A DNA stretch of 8,045 bases from Candidatus Coatesbacteria bacterium RBG_13_66_14 (GCA_001774505.1 MFAF01000125.1:26818-34862), one strand, 5' to 3'. Positions 1 through 6,018 are shown, counted from the stretch's first letter. The notes: generated from the letters alone by a model not told the origin. Made by a program: numbers and translations.

Positions 1-1
1 C

Positions 2-259
2 GAGGCCGCGTCCTGCGGCGCCGTCCCCTTCGAGACGCTGGTCGTCTCCTACGACGCCGAGCGGGAAAATCCACCGAGCGCCGACCTCCTCCGCGTGGCG
101 TTGCTGCACCACGGGGGGCTGTATCTGAAATATCTCATTGACGGCGCCGAGGCCCTGGCGGATTCGGACTTCGAGCAGGCGCAGCGCCTGGGCGCCATCG
201 TCGGCGAAGTCACCCGAGTCATCGAGGAGCTTACGGACACCGCCCACCGGCCCGACTGA
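2..259 (+). CDS. 3' end of an unrecognised protein (last 85 aa)
   Basis: An open frame enters from the left edge and stops at TGA 257-259, leaving 85 C-terminal residues. Strong G/C preference at third codon positions supports real coding. The visible part begins EAASCGAVPFETLVVSYDAE. It continues into a probably helical segment (LLRVALLHHGGLYLKYLIDG, then AEALADSDFEQAQRL) and ends in ELTDTAHRPD. There is no membrane segment and no motif I recognise. The gene lies 93 nt upstream of apt on the same strand, so the two could be co-transcribed, although a hairpin at 277-300 lies between them. The function cannot be assigned from this fragment. Confidence 0.7.
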   Translation, partial: EAASCGAVPFETLVVSYDAERENPPSADLLRVALLHHGGLYLKYLIDGAEALADSDFEQAQRLGAIVGEVTRVIEELTDTAHRPD

Positions 260-276
260 CGCCCGCGAAGTGCTTA

Positions 277-300
277 TCGAAGGCTCCACCTGGCCTTCGA
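277..300 (+). other. Perfect 8-bp hairpin between the first gene and apt
   Basis: TCGAAGGC (277-284) and GCCTTCGA (293-300) form a perfect 8-bp stem with an 8-nt loop, 18 nt after the upstream stop codon. No T-run follows, so it is not a canonical intrinsic terminator. It could be a processing or attenuation element, or a 3'-end stabiliser of the upstream mRNA. The pairing is seen; the role is inference. Confidence 0.4.
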
Positions 301-311
301 AAGCCCGTCTG

Positions 312-320
312 TGCTAACAT
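312..320 (+). promoter_or_regulatory. Possible extended -10 element for apt
   Basis: TGCTAACAT at 312-320 fits an extended -10 box (TG, one base, then TAACAT, 4 of 6 to consensus), 32 nt before the apt ATG. No convincing -35 is visible at normal spacing; an extended -10 can act without one. Weak evidence. Confidence 0.25.
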
Positions 321-352
321 TCCCCCACAACATCCCCTCGAAAGGCGCGCCG

Positions 353-871
353 ATGAGCCAGGAACTGCTCGCCTACATCCGGGTCATCGAGGATTTTCCG
401 AAACCCGGCATCAGCTTCAAGGACATCACCACCCTCATCGGGCACCCCGAGGGTTTTCGAAAAACACTGGACGAGCTGGAGGAGCTGCACCGGGGTGACC
501 CGCCCGACGCGGTCGCGGGGATAGAGAGCCGGGGGTTCATCTTCGGCGCCGCGCTGGCGGACCGCTTCGGCTGCGGGCTGGCGCTCATCCGCAAAGCGGG
601 CAAGCTCCCCGCCGCCACCTATTCCGCCACCTACGAGCTGGAATACGGCACCGCCGCCATCGAGGTGCACCGGGACGCCTTCGAGCCGGGGCAGAGGGTG
701 CTGCTTGTGGACGACCTCCTCGCCACGGGGGGGACGGCGCGGGCCGCGGCGGGGCTCATCGAGAAGGCCGGCGCCCGGGTCCTGGCCGTGGACTTCGTCA
801 TCGAGCTGGACTTCTTAAAGGGGCGGGAGAAGTTGAATGGGTATCGGGTCAACACGCTGATCCACGCCTAA
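353..871 (+). CDS. apt: Adenine phosphoribosyltransferase
   Basis: This 172-aa cytoplasmic enzyme makes AMP and pyrophosphate from adenine and PRPP in purine salvage. The length is typical of bacterial Apt. The N-terminus has the family FPKPGISFKDIT stretch (residues 15-26), followed by AGIESRGF (55-62), which contributes to base binding. RKAGKLP (80-86) and a Tyr-rich flexible catalytic loop (YSATYELEYGT, 90-100) come next. The type I PRPP-binding loop VLLVDDLLATGGT lies at 116-128. The C-terminal LDFLKGREKL matches the family. I chose ATG 353 over the in-frame GTG at 311 because GAAAGG (340-345) sits 7 nt upstream and the start then matches normal Apt length. The 14 extra residues of the longer form look non-coding. 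No frameshift or missing catalytic residue is apparent. Confidence 0.96.
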   Translation: MSQELLAYIRVIEDFPKPGISFKDITTLIGHPEGFRKTLDELEELHRGDPPDAVAGIESRGFIFGAALADRFGCGLALIRKAGKLPAATYSATYELEYGTAAIEVHRDAFEPGQRVLLVDDLLATGGTARAAAGLIEKAGARVLAVDFVIELDFLKGREKLNGYRVNTLIHA

Positions 872-878
872 CCTTCCG

Positions 879-896
879 CGGCGGGGTTCGCCGTTT
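879..896 (+). terminator. Weak terminator-like hairpin after apt
   Basis: CGGCG (879-883) pairs with CGCCG (889-893) across a 5-nt loop and is followed by only three T residues, 8 nt after the apt stop. The position is right for an apt terminator, but the short stem and short T-run make it a weak candidate. Confidence 0.3.
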
Positions 897-910
897 GACG
901 ACAGGCTCCC

Positions 911-996
911 GCACGCGGCGCCTTCTCAAAGAAGTAATCTAAGTTCCCATCGCGACTGTGCCCCCCCCCAAGAGTGGGGGGGATGGGGGTCAAAGG
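911..996. repeat. Direct repeat copy 1 with C/G hairpin
   Basis: First of two copies of an ~85-nt repeat (second copy 1020-1104, offset 109 nt). Both start GCACGCGGC, share a TCCC-TCGCGA stretch exactly 50 nt into the element, and end in a C-run, short loop, G-run, ATGGGGG and then a GGG tail. In this copy C963-969 can pair with G976-982 (7 bp, loop AAGAGT). Together with the spacer this explains most of the gene-free stretch 872-1099, where I see no coding signal. It may belong to the family of poly-C/poly-G palindromic repeats scattered in some GC-rich genomes; function unknown. Confidence 0.65.
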
Positions 997-1019
997 GTAT
1001 CAATCGGAAACCTGGCCCT

Positions 1020-1104
1020 GCACGCGGCACGGAATTAACGAATTTCAATAAATCCCCGTCGCGAGGTTGCCCCCCCTGGAGGGGGGGATGGGGGGTTGAG
1101 GGCC
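1020..1104. repeat. Direct repeat copy 2, running into the tRNA gene
   Basis: Second copy of the repeat at 911-996, with the same spacing from GCACGCGGC to the C-run (50 nt). C1070-1076 pairs with G1081-1087 around a TGGA loop. The middle part (about 1030-1050) is diverged and AT-rich compared with copy 1. The G-rich tail overlaps the first bases of the tRNA-Arg gene at 1100, so the element lies directly in the tRNA promoter/leader zone. Confidence 0.6.
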
Positions 1105-1175
1105 TGTAGCTCAGTGGATAGAGCAGCGGTTTCCTAAACCGCGTGCCGGAGGTTCGATTCCTCTCAGGCCCACCA
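1100..1175 (+). tRNA. tRNA-Arg (anticodon CCU), CCA encoded
   Basis: The cloverleaf folds by hand. Acceptor GGGCCTG (1100-1106) pairs with CAGGCCC (1165-1171). The D stem is GCTC/GAGC (1109-1112 with 1121-1124). The anticodon stem GCGGT/ACCGC (1126-1130 with 1138-1142) carries the loop TTCCTAA, with anticodon CCT at 1133-1135, which reads AGG. The T stem GGAGG/CCTCT (1148-1152 with 1160-1164, one G-U pair) carries the loop TTCGATT. The 3' ACCA at 1172-1175 is genomically encoded. A 73-nt repeat begins at the very next base, and no T-rich terminator follows. Confidence 0.95.
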
Positions 1176-1248
1176 GCCAGCTTGAAGCTGGACCCGGATC
1201 CGCGGTTTACATCTCCTGTATTCGAATAATTAGTGCCGCGAGCGACGC
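1176..1248. repeat. 73-nt repeat, copy A (abuts tRNA 3' end)
   Basis: First of three 73-nt repeats (others 1271-1343 and 1364-1436) that align without gaps. It starts with a palindromic hairpin (CCAGC, 5-nt loop, GCTGG). A constant core TCCGCGGTTTACAT follows, then TG-ATTCGA, and the repeat closes with CCGCGAGCGACGC. CGCGG at 1201-1205 can pair with CCGCG at 1236-1240, enclosing the AT-richer centre. The copy begins at the base after the tRNA CCA. No coding signal is seen. Confidence 0.85.
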
Positions 1249-1270
1249 TCAGTTAAATACAAAACGTCTT

Positions 1271-1343
1271 GCCAGCTTGAAGCTGGACACTGTTCCGCGG
1301 TTTACATCTTTTGTATTCGAGGGTTTTTCGCCGCGAGCGACGC
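1271..1343. repeat. 73-nt repeat, copy B
   Basis: Same length and landmarks as copy A, with an identical 5' hairpin arm. CGCGG at 1296-1300 can pair with CCGCG at 1331-1335. A 22-nt AT-rich spacer (1249-1270) separates it from copy A and a 20-nt spacer (1344-1363) from copy C. The spacers are unrelated to each other. Repeat length and the short, few spacers do not fit a CRISPR array. Confidence 0.85.
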
Positions 1344-1363
1344 ATTATTAAGTAATGGGGCCC

Positions 1364-1436
1364 ACCAGCATGGTGCTGGACCCGATTCCGCGGTTTACAT
1401 TTCTTGCATTCGAGGATTCACCGCCGCGAGCGACGC
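1364..1436. repeat. 73-nt repeat, copy C (diverged)
   Basis: Third copy, ungapped to A and B. Its 5' hairpin reads CCAGCATGGTGCTGG, so the sixth stem pair changed from T-A to A-T with pairing kept. CGCGG (1389-1393) still faces CCGCG (1424-1428). It is preceded by GGCCCACC at 1359-1366, which matches the 3' end of the tRNA-Arg gene. The rest of the region to 1480 is GC-rich with no gene seen. Confidence 0.82.
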
Positions 1437-1487
1437 GCGCCGTTCCCCGCGCCGCGAAACCGATACCGACCGCCGAGCGTACCTTAC

Positions 1488-1516
1488 TTGCCCCCGGACG
1501 GGCTTTGGTCTATATT
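1488..1516 (+). promoter_or_regulatory. Candidate sigma-70-type promoter for the secreted-protein operon
   Basis: TTGCCC (1488-1493, 4 of 6 to consensus) and TATATT (1511-1516, 5 of 6) are separated by 17 nt, just upstream of the first secreted-protein gene. The predicted transcript start near 1523 would give a very short leader, with the ribosome site almost at the 5' end. This is plausible but unusual. Confidence 0.4.
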
Positions 1517-1523
1517 AACCGAC

Positions 1524-1529
1524 GAGGTG
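1524..1529 (+). promoter_or_regulatory. Ribosome binding site fixing a GTG start at 1538
   Basis: GAGGTG sits 8 nt before GTG 1538. This supports the GTG as the start rather than the in-frame ATG at 1355, which lies between two copies of the 73-nt repeat and whose following codons run through copy C. Confidence 0.6.
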
Positions 1530-1537
1530 TCCCCACC

Positions 1538-2296
1538 GTGATCGAAAGAACGGCACTTCTGTTGCTCCTTCTCTGCGCCGCGACGTCGGCCGCCGAGGTG
1601 CTCGTCGCCGACTACGACGGGGACATGGAGTTCACCGACCCGGACGGCGGCGGCCTCGTGGGCTCCGAATACGCGATTCTCAACGCCCTCGACGCCAACG
1701 GCCGGGACTACGACCTGGTCACCGACATCGGAGACCTCGCCGGCTACGACATCGTCTTCGTCCTTCTGGGGACCTTCCCCGCCTCCCGGTCCCTGGACTA
1801 CTCCGACCAGCAGGCGCTCCTGGACTTCGGCCGGTGGCGGGGTCTGTACATGGAGGGCGGCGACGTGGGCTACGACTACTCCCCGGCGCCGTTGTGGGAC
1901 CTCTTCGGCGCCCGCTACCTCTACGACGGCGAACCCACCGAGGACGGGAACGTCGAGACGGTGAAGGGAATCTCCGGCACGCTCACCGCCGGCCTCGCCT
2001 TCGACTGCCCCGGGTATCAGACCGAGCCCAGCGACAACTATCTGGACGAAATCACCAACGACGGCGGCACGGTGATTTTCACCAGCACCCCCATGGGCCA
2101 TGTCTCCAACGCCAGGACGGTGGCCCACTCGGGCGACGGCCACCACCGGGCCGTGGTCTCCACGTTCCTCTTCGGCGCCCTGGCCGACGGCTCCTCCACC
2201 AAGGAGGAACTCATGGGCCGGCTGCTGGACTACCTCGGCGAAACGATGCCCGTCGAGGAGATGAGCTGGGGCGAGATTAAGGCCGGTTACCGCTGA
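1538..2296 (+). CDS. Secreted protein, glutamine-amidotransferase-like fold, SWGxIKAxY tail
   Basis: A 252-aa exported protein of unknown function. Residues 1-19 form a signal peptide (short charged start, L-rich core, likely cleavage after ATSAA). The body starts with a beta strand, EVLVADYDGD. A helix-strand pattern follows: YAILNALDANGRDYD (45-59), then YDIVFVLLGTF (70-80), then RGLYMEGGDVGYD (101-113). This layout resembles class I glutamine-amidotransferase-like or ThuA-like domains found in exported proteins of several candidate phyla. The strand-turn where those enzymes carry their nucleophilic Cys reads EGGD here, so catalysis is unlikely. The C-terminus, EEMSWGEIKAGYR, resembles the end of the next protein. 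The start is GTG 1538 with GAGGTG upstream. The next gene begins 15 nt after the stop, suggesting one operon. Fold assignment is by pattern only. Confidence 0.75.
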   Translation: MIERTALLLLLLCAATSAAEVLVADYDGDMEFTDPDGGGLVGSEYAILNALDANGRDYDLVTDIGDLAGYDIVFVLLGTFPASRSLDYSDQQALLDFGRWRGLYMEGGDVGYDYSPAPLWDLFGARYLYDGEPTEDGNVETVKGISGTLTAGLAFDCPGYQTEPSDNYLDEITNDGGTVIFTSTPMGHVSNARTVAHSGDGHHRAVVSTFLFGALADGSSTKEELMGRLLDYLGETMPVEEMSWGEIKAGYR

Positions 2297-2311
2297 TCTT
2301 GAGGGGGAAGG

Positions 2312-3229
2312 ATGCGTAAATCGGTGACGTTATTGCTGGCGCTGGCTGCGGCGGCCTCGGCGCTCTCTCCCGCCCAATCCGCGACCGTCCGCGTCGGCCC
2401 GGCGCCGCCCCTGGCCGGCGTACTCCTGGTGAGCGACCAGGAGGACGGCGTCTCGGAACCGCTCTACTTCGACGACTATTACGCGGACGCCGTTGACGAC
2501 ATCTTCGGGCACCCGTACTACTACAACATCCTCTATCACACGCGGGACGTCAGGGTCGAGGACCTCACCGGTCACGGCGCCGTCGTCTGGTACACCGGCA
2601 TCTCGGGGGGCACCTCCTCCGCCGATGGTCCGGCGGGTCACATCACCCTCACCCTGGATGAGGAGGACGCCGTCATCCAGTACCTGGAGACGACGCCGGA
2701 CGGCGAGTGCCGCGGGGTCTGGCTTTCCGGGATGTACATCGCCTGGAACTGCGTCGCCGCAGTCCTGACGGAGGGTCAGCTCTACTCCGAGCTCTTCAAC
2801 AACTACATCGGCCTCTCCTACCCGACGAGCAACTTCAGAAACCCGATCCACGTGGACAGCTCCTGGATCGGGGGCTCCGGCTCTTCGTCGCCGCCGTTGA
2901 ACGGAGTCCCCTACTCCATCTGGTGGGCTCCCGGCGACTACAACTACCCCGACATGCTCGACACCTCGGGCTCCGCCGTCTCCGCCCTCACCTGGCAGGA
3001 CTCGGGCGGCGCGACACACCACTCCAGCGTCATCGCCAACCAGGGCACGAGCCCCTACGGCGGCACGTGGTACATCGTCCTCTCCGCCCTGCCCCTGGAG
3101 AGCATCGGCACCGAATCCTCCGGCGAGGAGCGCAGCTACATGATGTCGGACATACTCTCCTGGTTCCAGGTCACCGTGGGCGTCGAGGAATCGAGCTGGG
3201 GTCAAATCAAGGCCTCCTATGCCCCCTGA
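2312..3229 (+). CDS. Secreted protein with the same architecture and C-terminal tail
   Basis: A 305-aa exported protein of unknown function. A classical signal peptide (MRKSVTLLLALAAAASA, probable cleavage after AQSA, residue 24) leads into a Pro/Ala-rich linker. The strand AGVLLVSDQED (35-45) comes next, then a helical AVDDIFGHPYYYNIL segment (60-74) and GAVVWYTGISGG (89-100). The pattern parallels the upstream protein: RGVWLSGMYIAWN (134-146) occupies the place of its RGLYMEGGDVGYD. Residues 160-260 are rich in Ser, Gly, Tyr and Trp, as in extracellular adhesin-like or carbohydrate-facing domains. Two Cys (133 and 147) could form a disulfide. The tail VEESSWGQIKASYAP matches the partner. 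ATG 2312 has a strong GAGGGGGAAGG just upstream. A terminator follows 35 nt after the stop, so this is the last gene of the operon. Confidence 0.75.
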   Translation: MRKSVTLLLALAAAASALSPAQSATVRVGPAPPLAGVLLVSDQEDGVSEPLYFDDYYADAVDDIFGHPYYYNILYHTRDVRVEDLTGHGAVVWYTGISGGTSSADGPAGHITLTLDEEDAVIQYLETTPDGECRGVWLSGMYIAWNCVAAVLTEGQLYSELFNNYIGLSYPTSNFRNPIHVDSSWIGGSGSSSPPLNGVPYSIWWAPGDYNYPDMLDTSGSAVSALTWQDSGGATHHSSVIANQGTSPYGGTWYIVLSALPLESIGTESSGEERSYMMSDILSWFQVTVGVEESSWGQIKASYAP

Positions 3230-3264
3230 CCCCCCTCGCTTGGGAAACTTAAGCCCCTTGTCAA

Positions 3265-3290
3265 AAAAGAGCCCCCGTCGGGGGCTTTTT
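3265..3290. terminator. Bidirectional intrinsic terminator between convergent operons
   Basis: GCCCCC (3271-3276) pairs with GGGGGC (3280-3285) around a 3-nt loop. TTTTT (3286-3290) lies on the right and an A6 run (3263-3268) on the left, so each strand reads stem then U-run. It sits 35 nt after the + strand stop at 3229 and 25 nt after the minus-strand stop at 3316, ideal to end both operons. Confidence 0.9.
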
Positions 3291-3315
3291 CTTCGCCGAA
3301 CCAGGGCTCCGGCGG

Positions 3316-4209
3316 TCAGCGGGCCTTATTTTTCCAGCTCCGCGAGACGAAGTAGGCGAGGTTGCCCAGCAGGATGAGCACCACGATAACCACGTGAACC
3401 ACCATCTGGGCGACCATCCCGCGCGTGGCGTCGGCGGGCCGACCGATCATCTTCTCGTACTCCGCCGCCCCTTTCAGGCCCCCCAGCATCCCCACGATCT
3501 GCTGCGTCTGGAGGAAGGCGTAGTAGTTGGGCGCGTAAACCGCCGTGCAGCCGACCAGCACGGGTATGCCGAAAGGCACGCCCGCGTAGGAAATCCACGC
3601 CTCGGGCATCGCCGTCCCGGAGACCGCCGAGACCAGCCCCATGTCGTCGAAGGAGTGGACGCCGTCCATCATCGGGTAGTCGTCCAGGGAGGTGCCGTAG
3701 TAGTCGCTGGGGTAGGCCTTGCGTATCTCCTCGCCCAGTTGGAGGATGACGGCGTCGGCGCCGGCGCGGAACCCGAGATAAACCCAGTCCTCGCCCATCG
3801 TTATCCGGCGCTCCTCGCCCTTGTCCGCCAGCTCGGCGTTGAGCTGGTCCTGGGCCTGGAGCATTATCCGCTCGCCGATGGACGGCCCCTCGACAAGGAG
3901 CGTCATGGCGATGACCCGGACGCCCCGGGTGAGGGCGTGGCGGACCGTGGCGGCCAGGATGGGCTCCAGCTCGGGCAGCGTGCTCGGGCCGAGGTCCATG
4001 GAGACGAGGATGGTGGAACCGGGCGGCAGGCGGTCAATGGCGTTGTAGTAACGGGACACCGGCGAGGTGATCGAGACGTCCATGCTGAAGGGGCCGATCA
4101 GGGGAATTATCACGCCGATGGCGATCAGAAGGAAGATCCAGCGGCGGTCAAGTCCCAGGAGAAAATCCATGGCCCGACCCGAGAGGTCCGTGATTTTTCG
4201 AATGGCCAC
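3316..4209 (-). CDS. Two-helix membrane protein of unknown family, paralog 1
   Basis: A 297-aa membrane protein, last gene of the minus-strand operon. A cytoplasmic N-terminus with LDRRWIF (20-26) leads into helix 1 (about 24-42). A large extracytoplasmic domain follows (about 45-265), then helix 2 (about 268-288) and a positive tail (SWKNKAR). The charges predict both ends inside. The domain carries the family signatures STILVSMDLGPSTLPELEP (65-83), HALTRGVRVIAMTL (91-104), GEDWVYLGFRAG (139-150), YPSDYYGTSLDD (166-177), GIPVLVGCTAVYAP (214-227) and LGGLKGAAEYE (242-252). The first blocks suggest an alpha/beta domain; I recognise no catalytic motif. The start is GTG 4209, with GGGGGA at 4216-4221. 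It begins 3 nt after the stop of paralog 2, so coupling is likely. ATG 4170 (residue 14) is a less supported alternative. It is most similar to paralog 2. Confidence 0.88.
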   Translation of the reverse strand: MAIRKITDLSGRAMDFLLGLDRRWIFLLIAIGVIIPLIGPFSMDVSITSPVSRYYNAIDRLPPGSTILVSMDLGPSTLPELEPILAATVRHALTRGVRVIAMTLLVEGPSIGERIMLQAQDQLNAELADKGEERRITMGEDWVYLGFRAGADAVILQLGEEIRKAYPSDYYGTSLDDYPMMDGVHSFDDMGLVSAVSGTAMPEAWISYAGVPFGIPVLVGCTAVYAPNYYAFLQTQQIVGMLGGLKGAAEYEKMIGRPADATRGMVAQMVVHVVIVVLILLGNLAYFVSRSWKNKAR

Positions 4210-4212
4210 GGT

Positions 4213-5103
4213 TCATCCCCCGACATGTTCCCGGGCCTGGCGCTTCTTGACGAACCGGGTGCCGTAAAAGGAGAGGTTGCCGAAAAAGATGAGGATCACT
4301 ATCAGCACATGGACCACCATCTGGGCCACCATCCCCCGCATGGCGTCGGCAGGGCGGGAGATCATCTTCTCGTACTCGGCGGCCCCCTTGAGACCGCCCA
4401 GGATGCCCTCCATCTGGCCCGTCTGCAGGTAGGCGTAGAACTCGGGCGCGCTCACCGCCGTGCAGCCCACGAGGACCGGAATCCCGAAAGGGGTGTGGGC
4501 GTAAGAAACCCAGTCCACGGGCAGGGAGGTCCCGGAGACCGTTACGAGCAGCCCCATATCGTCGAAGGAGTGGATGCCGGCCATCATGGGGTAGTCATCC
4601 AGGGGGACCCCGTAGAAGTCGGTGGGGTAGGCCCGCCGGATCTCGTCGCCGAGCTGGAGAATGACCGCCTCGTACCCGGACCGGAAACCCATGTAGACCC
4701 AGTCCTCGCCCATCGTTATCCGTTCTTCCTCACCGATCTTGGCGTAGTTTTCGTTCAGCTCGTCCTGGGCCTCGCGCATGATCCGCTCGCCGATGGAGGC
4801 TCCCTCGACCAGAAGGGTCATCCCGATGACGTTGACCCCCCGTCGGAGGGCGTGGCGGACGGTGGCGGCCATGATCGGCTCCAGCTCCGGCAGCGTGCTC
4901 GGGTCCAGGTCCATCGAGACGAGGATGGTGGAGTCGGGCGGAAGAACATTGATGGCCTTGTAGAAGCGGGCGGCCGGGGCGGTGATGGACACGTCCACGG
5001 AGAAGGGGCCCAGAAGGGAAATAATCACACCCACCGCGATCAGGAGGTAGATCCAGCGGCGGTCGAGCTTGGTCAGCCCGTCGAACAAGCCTTCCCAGGA
5101 CAC
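4213..5103 (-). CDS. Two-helix membrane protein of unknown family, paralog 2
   Basis: A 296-aa paralog of the neighbouring genes: LDRRWIY (13-19), helix 1 (about 17-35), extracytoplasmic domain, helix 2 (about 262-280) and a basic tail (FVKKRQAREH). Signatures are STILVSMDLDPSTLPELEP (58-76), HALRRGVNVIGMTL (84-97), GEDWVYMGFRSG (132-143), YPTDFYGVPLDD (159-170), HSFDDM (178-183), GIPVLVGCTAVSAP (207-220) and LGGLKGAAEYE (235-245). The start is GTG 5103, with GGAG (5112-5115) 8 nt upstream. The preceding gene's TGA ends only 3 nt before it. Its DNA shares a 24-nt identical stretch with paralog 3 (4369-4392 and 5287-5310) and is close to paralog 1 throughout, suggesting that paralogs 1 and 2 are the most recent duplication. 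Function unknown; probably a subunit of a membrane complex. Confidence 0.88.
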   Translation of the reverse strand: MSWEGLFDGLTKLDRRWIYLLIAVGVIISLLGPFSVDVSITAPAARFYKAINVLPPDSTILVSMDLDPSTLPELEPIMAATVRHALRRGVNVIGMTLLVEGASIGERIMREAQDELNENYAKIGEEERITMGEDWVYMGFRSGYEAVILQLGDEIRRAYPTDFYGVPLDDYPMMAGIHSFDDMGLLVTVSGTSLPVDWVSYAHTPFGIPVLVGCTAVSAPEFYAYLQTGQMEGILGGLKGAAEYEKMISRPADAMRGMVAQMVVHVLIVILIFFGNLSFYGTRFVKKRQAREHVGG

Positions 5104-5106
5104 GTC

Positions 5107-6018
5107 TCAGGCTCCGCGATTGTCGGTCCCCGTGGGACCGGTTGAGGGCGAGGGACGGCGAGAGCTCATGAACCGATCCAGAAAGAAGGCGACGTTGCCC
5201 AGGACGATGGCCAGGACCAACAGGGCGTGCACCCCGAACTGGGCCACCATCCCCCGGCCCGCGGCACCCGGGTTGTTCGTTATCCGCTCGTACTCGGCGG
5301 CCCCCTTGAGCCCCCCCAGAAGCCCGGCCATCTGTCCGGTCTGCAGGTAGGCGTAGTACTGGGGGGCGCTCACCGCGGTGCAACCCACCAGGATCGGGAC
5401 GCCGTAGGTCACGCCCGCGTACTCGACCCACGCCTCCGGGGTGGACGACCAGGAGATGTCTACGGCCGCCGCCATGTCGTCGTAGTTGTGCGTGTTCCGG
5501 AAAAGGGGCATTGTGTCCAGGGGCGTCCCGTAGAAATCGGTTGGAAAGACGTTCCTTATCTCCTCGCCCAGGGAGATGATGACGGAGCTGAACCCCGCCC
5601 GGAAGCCCAGAAGCGCGTAGTCCACCCCCGACACGAGCGGCTCCCCGCGACCGGTCCGGCTCACCTGGTCGTTTATCTCGCCCGTCACCCGGTTCAGGAT
5701 GCGCTCGGAGATGGCTACACCCTCCATCTGGAGGGAGACCAGGATGACCGGCTGGCTCCGGCTGAAGGCGTGCCGGAGGATGGCGACGACCATGGGCTCC
5801 AGCTCGGGCAGCCCGGCCGGAGGAGTGTCCACGGCCACCAGGAGGGGCTTGGCGGGATCGCTCTGGTGGATGACGCGGTGGAAGTCGCTCACCGGCTTGG
5901 TTATTTTCACCCCGACCACGAAGGGTCCGACCAGGGCCAGAACGACGACGACCGCCTCCAGGAGAAATATCCAGCGGCGGTCGAGGGTCAGGAAACGCTG
6001 GAGGCCGGAACTGGCCAT
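5107..6018 (-). CDS. Two-helix membrane protein of unknown family, paralog 3 (divergent)
   Basis: A 303-aa member of the same family: LDRRWIF (12-18), helix 1 (about 17-36), extracytoplasmic domain, helix 2 (about 262-280), then a longer Ser/Pro-rich cytoplasmic tail (about 281-303). The first half of the domain is diverged. The family VSMDLGPS is replaced by VAVDTPPA (61-68), GEDWVYLG by GVDYALLG (131-138), and the SGTAMP block by SWSSTP. The second half keeps FPTDFYGTPLD (158-168), NYDDM (178-182), GVPILVGCTAVSAP (206-219) and LLGGLKGAAEYER (233-245). That half is almost identical in DNA to paralog 4. The start is ATG 6018, with only a weak CAGG upstream. It follows a 167-nt gap after the polytopic gene, so it may have its own expression control. 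It may be a specialised, non-equivalent subunit. Confidence 0.87.
   Translation of the reverse strand: MASSGLQRFLTLDRRWIFLLEAVVVVLALVGPFVVGVKITKPVSDFHRVIHQSDPAKPLLVAVDTPPAGLPELEPMVVAILRHAFSRSQPVILVSLQMEGVAISERILNRVTGEINDQVSRTGRGEPLVSGVDYALLGFRAGFSSVIISLGEEIRNVFPTDFYGTPLDTMPLFRNTHNYDDMAAAVDISWSSTPEAWVEYAGVTYGVPILVGCTAVSAPQYYAYLQTGQMAGLLGGLKGAAEYERITNNPGAAGRGMVAQFGVHALLVLAIVLGNVAFFLDRFMSSRRPSPSTGPTGTDNRGA

Noticed and set aside
311..352. GTG 311 as the apt start
   Set aside because: It would add 14 residues absent from normal Apt length; ATG 353 has a ribosome site and the expected N-terminus.
1176..1436. CRISPR array
   Set aside because: The repeats are 73 nt, the spacers only 20-22 nt, there are only three units, and no cas-like gene is present.
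1355..1537. N-terminal extension of the first secreted protein from ATG 1355
   Set aside because: The extension is encoded mostly by the third 73-nt repeat, would bury the signal peptide, and lacks a ribosome site; GTG 1538 has GAGGTG upstream.
1538..1574. Lipoprotein signal in the first secreted protein
   Set aside because: The residues before the Cys in the leader are all Leu, which does not fit a lipobox needing Gly, Ala or Ser before Cys; ordinary cleavage after ATSAA fits better.
1834..2280. Alternative + strand frame inside the first secreted-protein gene
   Set aside because: Arg/Pro/Gly/His-rich shadow frame with no membrane, signal or family features.
3394..5145. A 583-codon open frame on the + strand opposite paralogs 1 and 2
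   Set aside because: It spans two complete, conserved minus-strand genes and has the His/Gly/Arg/Val-rich composition typical of an antisense shadow in GC-rich DNA. The paralogous proteins are clearly on the minus strand.
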